DNA of 39,451 bases, from assembly GCA_020348385.1 (NCBI GenBank), contig CP070750.1, forward strand, positions 3,649,611 through 3,689,061, written 5' to 3'. The notes beneath the pieces were generated by a model. The model saw only the letters and a program-made list of their open reading frames with translations. It was not told where the DNA came from and ran no database searches. Positions 14,586-23,378 of this stretch are shown here, in pieces (positions within the stretch are counted from its first letter, which is position 1; each line of letters opens with the position of its first letter). This stretch comes from Candidatus Aminicenantota bacterium. Its GTDB lineage: Bacteria > Acidobacteriota > Aminicenantia > Aminicenantales > Aminicenantaceae. Position numbers and translations under genes: made by a program.

Positions 14586-16138
14586 AAAAACGAGACAGGG
14601 CGGTCGTTTTTTTGGGCAGGGCCGGGAGTGCTGCGGCCATCGTTCACATATTTCGCCATTAGCTCTGTCAGTTTTTCGATCACTTCCGGATGCTTGTCCA
14701 TCACATTATTTCGTTCACCGATATCCTGTTCGAGATCGTAAAGCTGAAACTTGGGCAGGCCGAGCTTTTCAGCTTCATGAGGTGCCGGATAACTCCATCC
14801 GCCAGACCCAGGGCAGAATTCCAGCTTCCACTTTCCCTGTCGAATCGAGAATGAGCCATTGACGGAATGATGGACCGTGGCCTCACGCGCCGGACCTGTG
14901 TCCTTGCCTTGCAGGTCGGGTAAAATGCTGACGGAGTCTTCCCCTACATTTTGTGGCAGATCATAATCCATGATCTCGGCTAAGGTGGCCATAAGATCGG
15001 TCAAACAAATGGTATCATCGCACGTGCCTCCAGGAGTGATCTTTGCGGGCCAACGTGCAATAAATGGGATGCGATGCCCGCCCTCATAAATATCCGCTTT
15101 GTATCCGCGAAAGTGATAGCTCGGGTGATGGCCCTGCTGAGCCAGGTCCTCGAAGTCGGCCATCGGGGAGCAGCCGTTGTCGCTCGTGATGATAAAGAGC
15201 GTGTTTTCTGTCATATTATGGCGATCGAGAGTCTGCATGATTTGCCCGACCGTCCAATCGCACTGCATGACAAAATCACCGTAGGGCCCGATCCCGGATT
15301 TTCCTTGAAATTCTTCGATCGGGAGAATCGGTGTGTGCGGAGCATTGAGCGGGAAATACAGGAAAAAGGGCACATCGGATCTTGTTTTGGCATGATTGTC
15401 GATGAACGCGACGGCCTTTTGAGTGCATTTGGGGAGGACTTCTTCGTGTTTGAATCCCGGAGCGATCGGACCTCCTCTATAAAACCGGCGTCCCTCTGTT
15501 CCCGTGATGGTTTCTGTCGGCGCCGCGAGCACCCGGTCGTTTTCCACATAAACATACGGAAGCATATCCAAGGATGCAGGAATGCCGAAAAAATAATCAA
15601 AGCCTAAATCAAGAGGGCCTCCCGAGATCGGCTTGGAGTAATCGACGCTTTCTCCGATCTCATCGCTCCTATCGTTGAAAATGGTGCCATCTGTCGTCGC
15701 CCAATCCCAACCAAGATGCCATTTGCCAACGCAGGCTGTGGCATATCCCTGTTGTTTCAAAAGGGACGCAACCGTCAAACGAGTTTGTGGGATGAGCGGG
15801 CGGGAATATCCCCACAAAACACCGGATTCGAGTCGCGTCCGCCAGCTATATCTGCCGGTCAGGATCCCGTAGCGGGTCGGCGTGCAAACGGCAGAGCCCG
15901 AATGGGCATCGGTGAATATCATGCCTCCGGATGCCAATCGATCCATGTGCGGTGTCGGGATCTTGCAGCCTGGATTGAGACAGGACACATCCCCGTATCC
16001 CATGTCATCGGCTATGATGTACACGATGTTCGGATAGGTCTGGCCACGAGTTCGACAAGCAGGAAATCGGCTCAAAACAAAAGCAGAAGCTCCCAGCCCC
16101 ATAGCCCGCATAAACTCCCGTCGGCTTTGTCTTCCCAT
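14576..16138 (-). CDS. Tat-exported sulfatase (arylsulfatase family, S1)
   Basis: 520 residues. The N-terminus has a twin-arginine signal (SRREFMR at 5-11, then a hydrophobic stretch) so it is exported folded. The sulfatase hallmarks are present: ADDMGYGD (metal aspartates near D44-D45), formylglycine cysteine C85 in CTPTRYGILTGR, TSDNG, and a C-terminal subdomain with DLEQDIGERNNV. The cysteine must be converted to formylglycine by a maturase not found in this window. The family cleaves sulfate esters of carbohydrates or aryl compounds. No clear SD precedes the ATG. It begins 4 nt after the stop of the methyltransferase gene on the same strand, so it probably depends on coupling. Its last two codons and stop lie in a repeat-derived hairpin. 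Confidence 0.93.
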   Translation of the reverse strand: MGRQSRREFMRAMGLGASAFVLSRFPACRTRGQTYPNIVYIIADDMGYGDVSCLNPGCKIPTPHMDRLASGGMIFTDAHSGSAVCTPTRYGILTGRYSWRTRLESGVLWGYSRPLIPQTRLTVASLLKQQGYATACVGKWHLGWDWATTDGTIFNDRSDEIGESVDYSKPISGGPLDLGFDYFFGIPASLDMLPYVYVENDRVLAAPTETITGTEGRRFYRGGPIAPGFKHEEVLPKCTQKAVAFIDNHAKTRSDVPFFLYFPLNAPHTPILPIEEFQGKSGIGPYGDFVMQCDWTVGQIMQTLDRHNMTENTLFIITSDNGCSPMADFEDLAQQGHHPSYHFRGYKADIYEGGHRIPFIARWPAKITPGGTCDDTICLTDLMATLAEIMDYDLPQNVGEDSVSILPDLQGKDTGPAREATVHHSVNGSFSIRQGKWKLEFCPGSGGWSYPAPHEAEKLGLPKFQLYDLEQDIGERNNVMDKHPEVIEKLTELMAKYVNDGRSTPGPAQKNDRPVSFLFY

Positions 16139-16142
16139 TACT

Positions 16143-16832
16143 TTACCAAATGCCGGGAATTAGGCGGTATTTCGTTTTTTGAGCATACTCCACGTATCCC
16201 TCCAGTTCTTTGTGCAGCGTTTTGTCTTCCAGCACAGTCCGAATGATCATGAAAACTAAAGCAAAGGCTGTCGGAACGAGGGCATAAAGCGAACCGAGCG
16301 CTACGGGTAGCGCAAGCAGGAGAATCGCGGCTCCGATATACATCGGGTGGCGAACGAACCGGTAGGGTCCAGAGGTGATAACCTTGTGTCCGCGCTCCTC
16401 CTGGATCTCGACGAACCGGGAGAGATAGGTGTTTTCTTTCATGACCCACGTAATCCAGAGGAACGAAGCGACAATCAGGATAAAACAAAGGACCTTTACG
16501 CCCACGGGAACGTGAGACCATTGGTATCGTACGGCATCGAATCCAGGGATGAGCAAATAAGCTGCGTAAAAAGGCATGCTCACGAACGTCAGGACTTTGT
16601 CCCATCCCTTTGCCGACTTTTTCATGAATTTCAACCTATCCTTGAGAAGTTCTGGATCATAGTTCCAGAGCCAGACAGTAAGGCCTGCCGACCAACCAAA
16701 CTGGATGACGATGTAGATCCAGGCTTCGAGCCAGTTGAGAGTACCGGCCGTGCTGAACAGGATGGCCCCGATAGAGATCAGCCCTAAGATGAACCTTACG
16801 ATAATTTTAGCGATGAGCCCTTTTTCTGGCAT
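16143..16832 (-). CDS. ICMT/PEMT-type membrane methyltransferase
   Basis: 229 residues with five or so hydrophobic helices. The C-terminal half carries the isoprenylcysteine carboxyl methyltransferase-like signature: EERGHKVITSGPYRFVRHP, then MYIGAAI and EDKTLHKELEGYVEYAQKTKYRLIPG, which bind S-adenosylmethionine and the substrate (family knowledge). Bacterial members methylate small thiols, phospholipids or steroid-like molecules; the substrate is unknown. GGGAGG is well placed before the ATG. The gene precedes the sulfatase by 4 nt, so they form an operon, with no obvious shared pathway. Confidence 0.9.
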   Translation of the reverse strand: MPEKGLIAKIIVRFILGLISIGAILFSTAGTLNWLEAWIYIVIQFGWSAGLTVWLWNYDPELLKDRLKFMKKSAKGWDKVLTFVSMPFYAAYLLIPGFDAVRYQWSHVPVGVKVLCFILIVASFLWITWVMKENTYLSRFVEIQEERGHKVITSGPYRFVRHPMYIGAAILLLALPVALGSLYALVPTAFALVFMIIRTVLEDKTLHKELEGYVEYAQKTKYRLIPGIW

Positions 16833-16909
16833 GACACCGATTCCTCCCTAAGGGATTCACCATTGATATCACAGTCAGACAGGGCAGTCAATTCTATATT
16901 TTATTCGTT

Positions 16910-18205
16910 TTAATCCTTTTTTTTGGGTTTGTCCGGTTCGGTTTCCTCCGGTTCTTCATCGTCGGCCTTATCATCCTGTGGCTTTTCTTCCTCGAGTTTT
17001 TCAAATTCTTGTTCCTCTTCTTGTTCCTGTTCTTGTTCCTGCGCTTGTTCTTGCTGTTTTTCTTCTTCGACCTTTTCATCGATTTCGGCCTTCACAGGAG
17101 TTTCTTCCTCGGGAGCTTTTTCGGGAGTTACAAGAGGCGTGGCTTGTGCTGAGGTCACTGCCCTGCCTCGAGGTTTGCTTCGCACCAGCAAGGATATGGC
17201 AAACAGCACGATACCAAGGACACAAACAATACCTGCAACCGTCACAACAGGCGAGAATACCTGATCGATGATTCTCATCGGGATCCAACTCGTTTTTTCG
17301 AAAACCAACTCTTGCAACTCAGGAGACCAGGTGTTCCAATCAGAAGAATAAAACGGGGCAATCCTCAGACCCCACAAAGATACATGCTTGACAAAAAAGG
17401 CCAAAAGCAGGGCTGGTAGAGCACCCAGAAAAGTGGAGATGCCGCTCCACCGGAAAAAGCTGGCTGGAGATGTAGCCGCGATCAGAGAACCGATGAAGAT
17501 GAATAAGGCCGGAAACACAAACAGGAACGAGGAGAGCACAGGTAAGGCACTGGAAAAGCCAAACGGAATAAATTCGACATCTTTGAAGATCTCGATCTCA
17601 TTATCCATTTCTGTGACAGCATCCATGCGCCATTCCGTCAAGGCCTCTCTGGCGACTTCCATATCGGGACGGCAAGCCGGCAGCTCACGATCCTCTAGGC
17701 CCCAGCGGCCTATCCGAATCCACTGACTCTCTTCATCCTCATCACAGGGCGGCAACTCTTCCAGGACTCGCATTAGGTATTGATCGATTTCATCCCGCAT
17801 CAGAATATCCTTCAGAGGCCGAAGATCGATGGTGATGGGTCTCGGCCTTCTCTCACCTCTGAGAATCTCTCCGACCTCATCCAGGGAGTCGGACAACTCG
17901 TATTTCAGCCAATCCAACAAGCCTATGTCGGTCATCAATTGTTTGGGCGACACCCCAGCCTCTACGGCCGCTCTAAACCACGCCCGCGTATTCTCATCTC
18001 TAATCACCCTTTCGTTTTGACCTTCCTCGAAAATCTCTTCGGCGATATCCGGGATTTCTCGAATGATTTCCTGGGGCAGTTCCGAGATGAATTCAGAAGA
18101 CACCGTGGCTTTTGTCAGGCCCACGACCCAAATAACACCAAAAAGTATCGGGAGGCCGATCAGGACAATGATAAGCAATGCTATTATTTTTCTTACGGCT
18201 GTCAT
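16910..18205 (-). CDS. four-helix membrane protein with Glu/Gln-rich tail
   Basis: 431 residues from the ATG at 18205 (GGAGGGAACGC upstream; a longer in-frame start is possible but has no SD). A helix at about 8-30 precedes a soluble extracytoplasmic region (about 30-215) rich in E, D, I and L with a CDEDEE/CRPD pair of cysteines. Three helices follow (about 220-245, 260-280 and 310-335). The last 80 residues are extremely acidic and Gln/Glu-rich (EEEQEF, QDDKADDEEPEE, then KPKKKD). Four tandem 12-bp units encode QEQE repeats (17006-17053). It is preceded by the second copy of the shared promoter block. No family is recognised. Confidence 0.78.
   Translation of the reverse strand: MTAVRKIIALLIIVLIGLPILFGVIWVVGLTKATVSSEFISELPQEIIREIPDIAEEIFEEGQNERVIRDENTRAWFRAAVEAGVSPKQLMTDIGLLDWLKYELSDSLDEVGEILRGERRPRPITIDLRPLKDILMRDEIDQYLMRVLEELPPCDEDEESQWIRIGRWGLEDRELPACRPDMEVAREALTEWRMDAVTEMDNEIEIFKDVEFIPFGFSSALPVLSSFLFVFPALFIFIGSLIAATSPASFFRWSGISTFLGALPALLLAFFVKHVSLWGLRIAPFYSSDWNTWSPELQELVFEKTSWIPMRIIDQVFSPVVTVAGIVCVLGIVLFAISLLVRSKPRGRAVTSAQATPLVTPEKAPEEETPVKAEIDEKVEEEKQQEQAQEQEQEQEEEQEFEKLEEEKPQDDKADDEEPEETEPDKPKKKD
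17006..17053 (-). repeat. four tandem 12-bp units encoding QEQE repeats
   Basis: The plus-strand unit TTCTTGTTCCTG occurs twice exactly (17018-17041), once with one change (17006-17017) and once more diverged (17042-17053). On the coding strand this gives Gln/Glu repeats in the acidic tail. In-frame length variation would not shift the frame, so this is a plausible slippage-prone minisatellite. Confidence 0.8.
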
Positions 18206-18240
18206 GCGTTCCCTCCTTTTTATGTTGCTTAGCCTACCAT

Positions 18241-18268
18241 ATTGTAACACAATTCTCTATTACGTCAA
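18241..18268 (-). promoter_or_regulatory. promoter of the acidic-tail membrane protein (shared block, copy 2)
   Basis: Read on the minus strand: TTGACG (18263-18268), 16-bp spacer, TACAAT (18241-18246). Compared with the promoter at 11957-11984, 22 of 25 bases match across spacer and -10, with the same spacing. It lies about 35 nt before the ATG at 18205. Confidence 0.6.
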
Positions 18269-18329
18269 TCATAATTACAAAATTATTACCATGTCAATTA
18301 CTATATACGAAATAATACTCCAAAAGGTT

Positions 18330-20138
18330 TTATACTTTTATTCCAACTCTTTTCATTAATTCCAGAGCGTTGGAACTCTGGCAAACACCGCTCTTCAATT
18401 TATAGTCAAACAGAAGTTTATCCCCTTCGATGTACCCGTCGAAATGATAGTTTGTGATGGTTTCGTGGTGACCTTTTTCGAGCTTGGTCAGCTCGAGATC
18501 GTGTGTGGCCAATACGCCGTCGGCATTGTTTTCCACAAGTTGCTTTATCAAGGCAATCGCCCCTTTGTGCCGATCAGACTCATTCGTTCCCTTGAGCATT
18601 TCGTCGATCAGAAAAAACACAGGTTCTTTGCCTGATATTGCATCCATAATCATCTTCAGTCTCTGCAACTCCGCATAAAAAAGAGATAGTTTTTTATCCA
18701 ACGAATCCGTCACTTTCATGCTTGTATAAAGCTTCAACGGAGAAAGAACGAACCGTTCGGCACATACAGGGCCCCCTGCCATGGCGAGGACAATGTTCAC
18801 ACCCAGTGTTTTCAGGAACGTGGTTTTGCCCGACATGTTCGGACCTGTAACGATCAAGACATTCCCCCCGTGGTTCAGGCTGATGTCGTTGCGAACGTTT
18901 TCGGCTTTGGGAATAAGCGGATGACCGATGGACCGAGCCTCGAGCCTGAAATTTGGACCGCAAACTTCGGGCATTGTCCAATCCGGATTGTTGAACAGGG
19001 TATTGGCAAAGCTGGAAAGCGCCTCGAAATTTCCGATGACATCGAACCATTTATGGATCACCGGTCCTGTTTTCTCCTTCCATTTCTCTATCCTGTAAAC
19101 ACAGTGGAGGTCCCAAAAAAGGAGATTGTTGAACAACAAATAAAATTCTTTACTCAGCCGCATATCAAAATACCCGAGAAGCGTGGACAATTTCTTGATG
19201 TGGGAGGATGCTGGATTGTCCTCCAGGAATAATTCCGATCTGTACTCTATGAGTTTATTGCTGGCAAAATTCTCGTTTTCCAACTCTTCTGTAATCTTGG
19301 AATATGCCGTTAGAATCTTGGCATTACGAGAAGTAAGGTCGTAAATCCGCTTCCTATCCCTTCCTGTCAACCGGTTCACGATTCCCTGAATCAAAACAAA
19401 CGCGACGGGGACAAGCCAGGACACATGGAAGAACAATGAAACAACACCCCCTACGGTGATCAAGGGGAACAAGTGGATGAAAACAATCAACGGTTTTTTT
19501 CCCAAAACGGCGGAAGGCTCATCGAATAGGCCCTGGAAGGATTCCAGGCGTTTCATTGAATCTTCGATAAATTTTCCGTAAGCCTGGATGTTCTGCCTGA
19601 GATCGAGTTTGTCGGCCAATTCTTGTACGGCTGCCTGCTTTTCTTTTATCTCGTTGGGGCCCAAGTTTCCCGGAAAGGTTTCTAACCATGCGGATAAAAA
19701 TTTCTTTCCGATACTCGTTGTCGTTCGGTTCAAGGAGTGGAAAACACTTCTGAACCCAAAAATATCAAGATCCGATGAATATTCATGATCCGTGGAAGTG
19801 AATTCTTCTCCGGCATCAAAATCGAGAAATTCCCCATTGGTGGCTTTGATTTCATTTTCATTGATCTCTTTGAGAGCCTCACAAAACTTTCTTTTTTTGA
19901 TGATGTTTTCATGGATGGCGACGGCAATCACAAAAAGGATCACGACTGCGATGAAGGATAAAAAAGGAACCAACGTGAATTTTGTGGCCAATTTAACCAG
20001 AAGGAGTATCCCACAAACCACTTCCACCAATTTTATGGCAGACAGGATCGTTTCTTTCCTCCTCAACTGCTGAATCTGTGAGGCAACCGAGTCGATCCTC
20101 TTTTTATAGACTTCTTCAGGATTCGTTTTTTCCATCAT
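18330..20138 (-). CDS. membrane-anchored MutS-like ATPase
   Basis: 602 residues starting at the ATG pair 20133-20138 (weak SD; the in-frame extension upstream has no protein character). Hydrophobic helices near 34-53, 57-75, 217-236 and 238-255 flank soluble segments. The C-terminal ATPase is MutS-type: Walker A GPNMSGKTTFLK (432-443), FYAELQRL signature, Walker B FFLIDEM with D512/E513, and the ATHDLEL His-loop. It lacks the DNA-binding mismatch domain I, so it is a membrane relative of MutS (a group common in some phyla, poorly characterised). Function in mismatch repair is doubtful; a role in membrane-associated DNA or RNA handling is a guess. It is the next gene downstream of the TAP-like hydrolase on the same strand, about 55 nt away. 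Confidence 0.9.
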   Translation of the reverse strand: MMEKTNPEEVYKKRIDSVASQIQQLRRKETILSAIKLVEVVCGILLLVKLATKFTLVPFLSFIAVVILFVIAVAIHENIIKKRKFCEALKEINENEIKATNGEFLDFDAGEEFTSTDHEYSSDLDIFGFRSVFHSLNRTTTSIGKKFLSAWLETFPGNLGPNEIKEKQAAVQELADKLDLRQNIQAYGKFIEDSMKRLESFQGLFDEPSAVLGKKPLIVFIHLFPLITVGGVVSLFFHVSWLVPVAFVLIQGIVNRLTGRDRKRIYDLTSRNAKILTAYSKITEELENENFASNKLIEYRSELFLEDNPASSHIKKLSTLLGYFDMRLSKEFYLLFNNLLFWDLHCVYRIEKWKEKTGPVIHKWFDVIGNFEALSSFANTLFNNPDWTMPEVCGPNFRLEARSIGHPLIPKAENVRNDISLNHGGNVLIVTGPNMSGKTTFLKTLGVNIVLAMAGGPVCAERFVLSPLKLYTSMKVTDSLDKKLSLFYAELQRLKMIMDAISGKEPVFFLIDEMLKGTNESDRHKGAIALIKQLVENNADGVLATHDLELTKLEKGHHETITNYHFDGYIEGDKLLFDYKLKSGVCQSSNALELMKRVGIKV

Positions 20139-20193
20139 GCCAATACCATACCATATATTGCAACAAATCGGGGACACGTAGCAATTATGGCTA

Positions 20194-21645
20194 TTATTCA
20201 ATCCGGAACGGGGGGAGTGTCATGGTTTTGACACAAGAGGTGTCGATGCCTTCAGCAGAGCCTATGGTTAGAAATTCCTGCATGATGCCGGATGTGCAGC
20301 TTCCATAAACACCATGGGCTCCGGGAACCACGACATGAAGACTGTTGGGCAGGTGACGGGCTGCCTCCTCTCCCCAGCGCGGAGGCGTTACTGGATCCAT
20401 GATCCCTGAAAACAGCAAAACCGGGATATCCACTTTAACCGGATCAGAATAGTTTTCCGGTAGCTCGGATTTCGGCCAAATATCGCAAACAGCCACCTGG
20501 GATCGCACCCGCACATCCCCTCTGTAACTCCCTTTCGTTTCTCTCAGGATATCTTCTGGCCGGATACGGGCGACATCCTCCGCACAGGTAACACAAAGCA
20601 ATAATCCCAAGCTTATACCCAGCTGGCTTCCCCGTTCCAGCATCACGGCCTCCTCAGTGATCGACTTGAAGTTGCCCAGGAAAGCTCGATGAATATACAG
20701 CGGAACACTACGGCTCCGGCGAATAGAATACATCATGGACCGGATGGTTTCTGTGAAGGCATGAAGCGAGAGCTCCGCCTCTATCATCTCTTCGGTTACA
20801 GGGTGATCGATTTCGACTTGGACCGGGCCCTCTTCCAGGCGCTCGAGGACGGTCCAGAACTCCTCCTCCAGGTTCGGAAAAGCCTCGTTGCAAGCGCTGT
20901 CTTCCGAACATTCCTTAAAAAGGAGATCGATGGCATACTGCGCTCCCCCGGGATGATACAGTGGATTTCTATAAGCAAGAGGAACAACCCCGATGAGAAT
21001 GGCGGATCGTACCGTCTCCGGATGACGGCGCATGTAGACAAGTATGGAACGTGTACCTCCGGATGTCCCCATGAGGTTGATCTTTTCATACCCGAGGGCT
21101 TTGCGCACATCGTCCAGGTCATCCATAGCTAGGGGGGTGGAATATTTTGTCAGGTCGAACTTTTGTTTCAATTCTTCCAGACAGACCCGAAATTCTTCGA
21201 CGTCGAACGGATTTTCCAGATACCCCTGGATGTTATCGTCACCGCCGTGGAGCTCGCACTGGAGATTGTTGTCTCCCCCTGTTCCACGCACATTGACCAG
21301 CACGATGTCTCTATCCCGGCGGATCCAAGACTCGACATACCCTCTGGCTACACTCACATTGGCTTGACCAGGTCCTCCGCCAAGATAAAACAGCGGATCA
21401 GGTTTGGGGTCGTCTCCTGTTGCGTGAAGGATCACCAAATCGAGGTGGATCATCCTTCCCGAACCAGCTTCTCTGTTTTCGAAAACAGCATACGATCCTT
21501 GAGATATCTTGCCTCTAGGAAGTTCATGCTCAGTGGTGGTGAGGGTGAGGCTCGAATCCGTTGTTTGGGCACGCGAGCAGCCTAATGTTAGGATCAATCC
21601 AGCGATTAAAAACAGACACCATTTGTTTTTAAAATATTTTTTCAT
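20194..21645 (-). CDS. TAP-like alpha/beta hydrolase lipoprotein
   Basis: 483 residues from the ATG at 21645 (an in-frame TTG lies upstream at 21669, but GAGAGAAG fits this ATG). The lipobox LTLGC gives lipidated C23. The alpha/beta-hydrolase fold has an oxyanion motif YLGGGPGQA, nucleophile S195 in GTSGGT, acid Asp in SGIMDPVTPP and His in PGAHGVYG; these match the tripeptidyl aminopeptidase/proline-iminopeptidase (TAP) family with its C-terminal lid region. Such enzymes remove short peptides or proline from peptide N-termini. The lid region has several cysteines. It precedes the MutS-like gene on the same strand. Confidence 0.92.
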   Translation of the reverse strand: MKKYFKNKWCLFLIAGLILTLGCSRAQTTDSSLTLTTTEHELPRGKISQGSYAVFENREAGSGRMIHLDLVILHATGDDPKPDPLFYLGGGPGQANVSVARGYVESWIRRDRDIVLVNVRGTGGDNNLQCELHGGDDNIQGYLENPFDVEEFRVCLEELKQKFDLTKYSTPLAMDDLDDVRKALGYEKINLMGTSGGTRSILVYMRRHPETVRSAILIGVVPLAYRNPLYHPGGAQYAIDLLFKECSEDSACNEAFPNLEEEFWTVLERLEEGPVQVEIDHPVTEEMIEAELSLHAFTETIRSMMYSIRRSRSVPLYIHRAFLGNFKSITEEAVMLERGSQLGISLGLLLCVTCAEDVARIRPEDILRETKGSYRGDVRVRSQVAVCDIWPKSELPENYSDPVKVDIPVLLFSGIMDPVTPPRWGEEAARHLPNSLHVVVPGAHGVYGSCTSGIMQEFLTIGSAEGIDTSCVKTMTLPPFRIE

Positions 21646-21709
21646 TTTATTTGTCTTCTCTCTTTTCAAGGAATTAGTTCAATTAGCGGAATGAGTATCC
21701 CTCATCAGT

Positions 21710-22864
21710 TTAATCGAGCTTAGTGAGCGTTATTTTATATTTCAACCAGTCCGATTGCCCTCCTGTGACAACCTGGCCATCCACCAATGGCAGCTTCTCT
21801 CTCGAAATGTACCCGATGAATTCCCTGGATTCGAAATTAGGCCGGTGAGGAACCTTCCCTAAGTAGGATTTCTTCGGAATACAGACATAACGTTCCAAAG
21901 CATCAAACTCCGGCCATTTTAACTGAACCGTACTTCCACTCACTTTTCCGCCGAGGGGCTGGCCAGCCAAATCTTCCTGGTCCCAGTCATCCGAACGTTC
22001 CATCTTTTCAACCCTATAAAGATCCCAGTGGTCGAACAGGATCACGGGATTTATATTCGCCGAAAAAACCTGGCCTTCGTAGTACTGTCGAGCACTTCCC
22101 TTACCGATGAGAGCAAACTCGCCGATCAGCTTCCATTCGTATTGCATGGCGATGGGCAATTCTTTGCTTTTGTTCTGAAGCTTCTTATTTCTGATCGGGG
22201 ACTGTGTGGTATCGATCTCCTCCCCCTCGATTGCAACCCGCCACAACTCTGCACCATCCAGCGTGAAATCTGTTCTCCATGACATAATCTGGACACCCCC
22301 GCCAAAACTCTTGGGGCCATAACTGAATGTACTCGTCGCTCCATCTTTCAGTTCAATCTTCGCTCCGGGATTTTCCCCAGGGGCAACCACATGGGGATCG
22401 AAATTATCCTCATAAGGCTCCTTCACCGTCCCCATCGGAGCCGGCGCATTGACGACAATTTCTCCTTTACAGGGAATATTCTGGTGCTTGAAATAGAATC
22501 GCAGGTATTTTCCTTCAGTTTCCCCGACAACTTCGAGAGGCCCTTCCCCTTTGAGTTGGCTGATGCTGAAAGTCCCGGTTTTTTTGTAGTCGAAATCCAT
22601 GGTCACATAGATGTCTCCCGTCCCAGTGAATTTTCCTTGTGAACCAGGGATCAAGTAGGCATATCCTTCAGCTTTGACTGAGACACCGGCAGGGCCATAA
22701 GGACTTATAACCTTTGTGGCTCCTTGAGTCCGAAAGGTCAAAACCATCCTTTGACCGCTTTGAGCAAGAGCCCAGGATGTTAGGGTCGATAAAAACCCAA
22801 AGAACACAAACACGACGTAACTTACAATATATCTTGCCCTCGAAGGAGAGAATTTTCTTTTCAT
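21710..22864 (-). CDS. secreted protein of unknown function
   Basis: 384 residues with a signal peptide (about 1-34, ending ALAQ). The mature part is mostly beta-strand (repeated GTxxxTFSISQ-like and FxFxHQNIPCKG segments), with several Trp/Tyr in an otherwise hydrophilic protein. There is no catalytic motif or known domain I can name. AGGAG lies 9 nt before the ATG. It sits between an unknown helical gene and the TAP-like hydrolase on the same strand. Possibly a surface or binding protein. Confidence 0.7.
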   Translation of the reverse strand: MKRKFSPSRARYIVSYVVFVFFGFLSTLTSWALAQSGQRMVLTFRTQGATKVISPYGPAGVSVKAEGYAYLIPGSQGKFTGTGDIYVTMDFDYKKTGTFSISQLKGEGPLEVVGETEGKYLRFYFKHQNIPCKGEIVVNAPAPMGTVKEPYEDNFDPHVVAPGENPGAKIELKDGATSTFSYGPKSFGGGVQIMSWRTDFTLDGAELWRVAIEGEEIDTTQSPIRNKKLQNKSKELPIAMQYEWKLIGEFALIGKGSARQYYEGQVFSANINPVILFDHWDLYRVEKMERSDDWDQEDLAGQPLGGKVSGSTVQLKWPEFDALERYVCIPKKSYLGKVPHRPNFESREFIGYISREKLPLVDGQVVTGGQSDWLKYKITLTKLD

Positions 22865-22998
22865 TTATACGAGCTCCTTAATATAATTCATCCCAAGAAC
22901 CTTTCCGGATTTTTTTCCTTCTCGGGATTCTCAGCTTAGCAATTCGGATACTTCACCGACACAATTTACCCTTGTTTTTCCGGAAGAAGAATATCAAG

Positions 22999-23358
22999 TC
23001 ATAAGGAAGGTGTCAATAAATCGAGAAGCTCTTTGGTCTCTTTGTGCACTCTTTCCATCTCGGAATCGGGGATCACACCGGCCAGACAATTCCTTTGGGC
23101 GAAGGCTCGTATATGGCGGGCAATGGCTTTGTTTTTTCCAAGTCTCATTTCCTGGGTCTTTTGGAGAAGCAGGTTCGTGGTGTCGACAAGGTCTTTCCGT
23201 TCAGCCGGAGGAGCCTGCCATGTCTGTTCCAACTCTTTCAGCAGATCATAGGATTCTTTTAAAAGCGATGCGTCGTTTGCTATTTTTTCCTTCTTGCTTT
23301 GGAACAATTTTGAAAAAAATTCACCGATGCTTTTGATGAGTCTTGTTTCTGCTATCAT
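22999..23358 (-). CDS. small helical protein, unknown
   Basis: 119 residues, strongly helical and charged (KKEKIANDASLLKESYDLLKELEQ, then LLLQKTQEMRLGKNKAIARH), with one cysteine. No signal or membrane helix. The ATG has only a weak SD-like GAGCGG right before it. It starts 20 nt after the S9-like hydrolase stop on the same strand, so it may be read from the same transcript. No family recognised. Confidence 0.55.
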   Translation of the reverse strand: MIAETRLIKSIGEFFSKLFQSKKEKIANDASLLKESYDLLKELEQTWQAPPAERKDLVDTTNLLLQKTQEMRLGKNKAIARHIRAFAQRNCLAGVIPDSEMERVHKETKELLDLLTPSL

Positions 23359-23378
23359 CCGCTCAGGTATTTATTTTA

